Part shown: positions 7,040 through 7,223 of the stretch, piece by piece | How positions within the stretch are numbered: the stretch's first letter is position 1 | Layout of the letters: each line of letters opens with the position of its first letter | Source: an uncultured Collinsella sp. | GTDB taxonomy: Bacteria; Actinomycetota; Coriobacteriia; Coriobacteriales; Coriobacteriaceae | Assembly: GCA_902493855.1 (NCBI GenBank) | Contig: CABUQV010000044.1 | Location: 1-7,223, forward strand | Length of the DNA: 7,223 nt | Reading direction: 5' to 3' | Position numbers and translations under genes: made by a program | The notes under the pieces: generated by a model | Database searches by the model: none | Told to the model about the DNA's origin: nothing | What the model saw: only the letters and a program-made list of their open reading frames with translations

Positions 7040-7174
7040 GGTCCCCGGACGGAGGGGCCGGATATAAGGTTTCCTGCTCTACAGTCCTGCGCAAGACGAA
7101 GGCCACATTAAGTGGCCTTCTTTGCGTGCGGAACTCGCGATAAACCTTATATCCGGCCCCTCCGTCCGGGGACC
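7040..7174. repeat. 135-bp palindromic element with perfect 33-bp inverted arms
   Basis: The left arm (7040-7072, starting GGTCCCCGGACGG and ending ATATAAGGTTT) is the exact reverse complement of the right arm (7142-7174). The arms are separated by 69 bp. Each arm can also form a small hairpin of its own (GGTCCC with GGGGCC). The core folds further (7085-7132), so the whole element could make one long hairpin in RNA or a cruciform in DNA. No target-site duplication is visible: the flanks read GGCGC and TTTCT. It begins 12 nt after the tsaD stop. It could be a REPIN- or MITE-like mobile element, or a large stem that terminates or stabilises the operon transcript. The repeat itself is certain; its nature is not. 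Confidence 0.9.
7090..7126 (+). terminator. candidate intrinsic terminator of the operon
   Basis: GAAGGCCAC (7098-7106) pairs perfectly with GTGGCCTTC (7112-7120) around the loop ATTAA, followed by TTTGCG. An extra lower stem, CGCAA (7090-7094) with TTGCG (7122-7126), can form across a small internal loop. The T tract is only three bases after the stem, so termination may be partial. It is nested inside the larger inverted repeat, whose arms, if transcribed, could pair after it. Confidence 0.65.
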
Positions 7175-7223
7175 TTTCTGTATCGATATAGCTTCTGGGC
7201 TGGTTTGGCGTCGACAACGTCCG
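7175..7223. other. intergenic end of window, nothing recognised
   Basis: These 49 bases contain a short palindrome (TATCGATA, 7181-7188) but no clear promoter, ribosome binding site or reading frame that can be judged. A downstream gene probably begins beyond the window. Confidence 0.5.

Noticed and set aside
7040..7174. Invertible promoter (phase-variation switch)
   Set aside because: The inverted arms would allow it, but the core holds a nearly symmetric hairpin and no convincing promoter, so flipping it would change little. No recombinase gene is in the window.
7040..7174. Integron attC site
   Set aside because: The outer ends lack the RYYYAAC/GTTRRRY core sites, and the perfect long arms are unlike the imperfect attC stems.
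7181..7188. TATCGATA palindrome as an operator
   Set aside because: An 8-bp palindrome is common by chance and no promoter can be assigned next to it.
6870..7217. - strand open frame of 115 codons across the inverted repeat
   Set aside because: It overlaps the end of TsaD, has low-complexity Arg-rich sequence, and both repeat arms are translated within it, so it looks like a chance frame.

Overview
The window is a compact, moderately GC-rich stretch of bacterial chromosome. All convincing genes lie on the + strand with almost no space between them. The gene set and order (acpS, nnr, alr, udg, tsaE, then one gene carrying tsaB, rimI and tsaD) match the actinobacterial cluster acpS-nnr-alr-tsaE-tsaB-rimI-tsaD. 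The family-4 uracil-DNA glycosylase inserted in it and the three-part fusion point to the Coriobacteriia, probably a Collinsella-like gut anaerobe. That placement is inferred from gene content; no database was searched.

Layout. Bases 1 to about 30 look like the 3' end of a 5S rRNA gene, followed by a trailer with small hairpins and a strong intrinsic terminator (63-94), so an rRNA operon probably ends here. Two possible sigma-70-type promoters follow (109-138 and 145-174). The operon then runs acpS (204-743), nnr (744-2360), alr (2363-3508), udg (3517-4137), tsaE (4150-4656) and the tsaB-rimI-tsaD fusion (4643-7027). The first four junctions are 0, 2, 8 and 12 nt; tsaE and the fusion gene overlap by 14 nt. 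No internal terminator was seen, so one transcript is expected. No stretch over 300 bases lacks a gene.

Roles. The genes form a housekeeping operon rather than a single pathway: AcpS activates acyl carrier protein for lipid synthesis, Nnr repairs hydrated NAD(P)H, Alr makes D-alanine for the cell wall, Udg removes uracil from DNA, and TsaE with TsaB and TsaD makes the t6A37 modification of tRNAs that read ANN codons. RimI acetylates the N-terminus of ribosomal protein S18. The TsaC/Sua5 enzyme that supplies threonylcarbamoyl-AMP is not in the window.

The part least explained by known genes is 7040-7174, just after the operon. Two perfect 33-bp inverted arms enclose a 69-bp core that itself folds into a terminator-like hairpin. 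It may be a mobile palindromic element (REPIN- or MITE-like) or an elaborate operon terminator. The last 49 bases show no recognisable gene.
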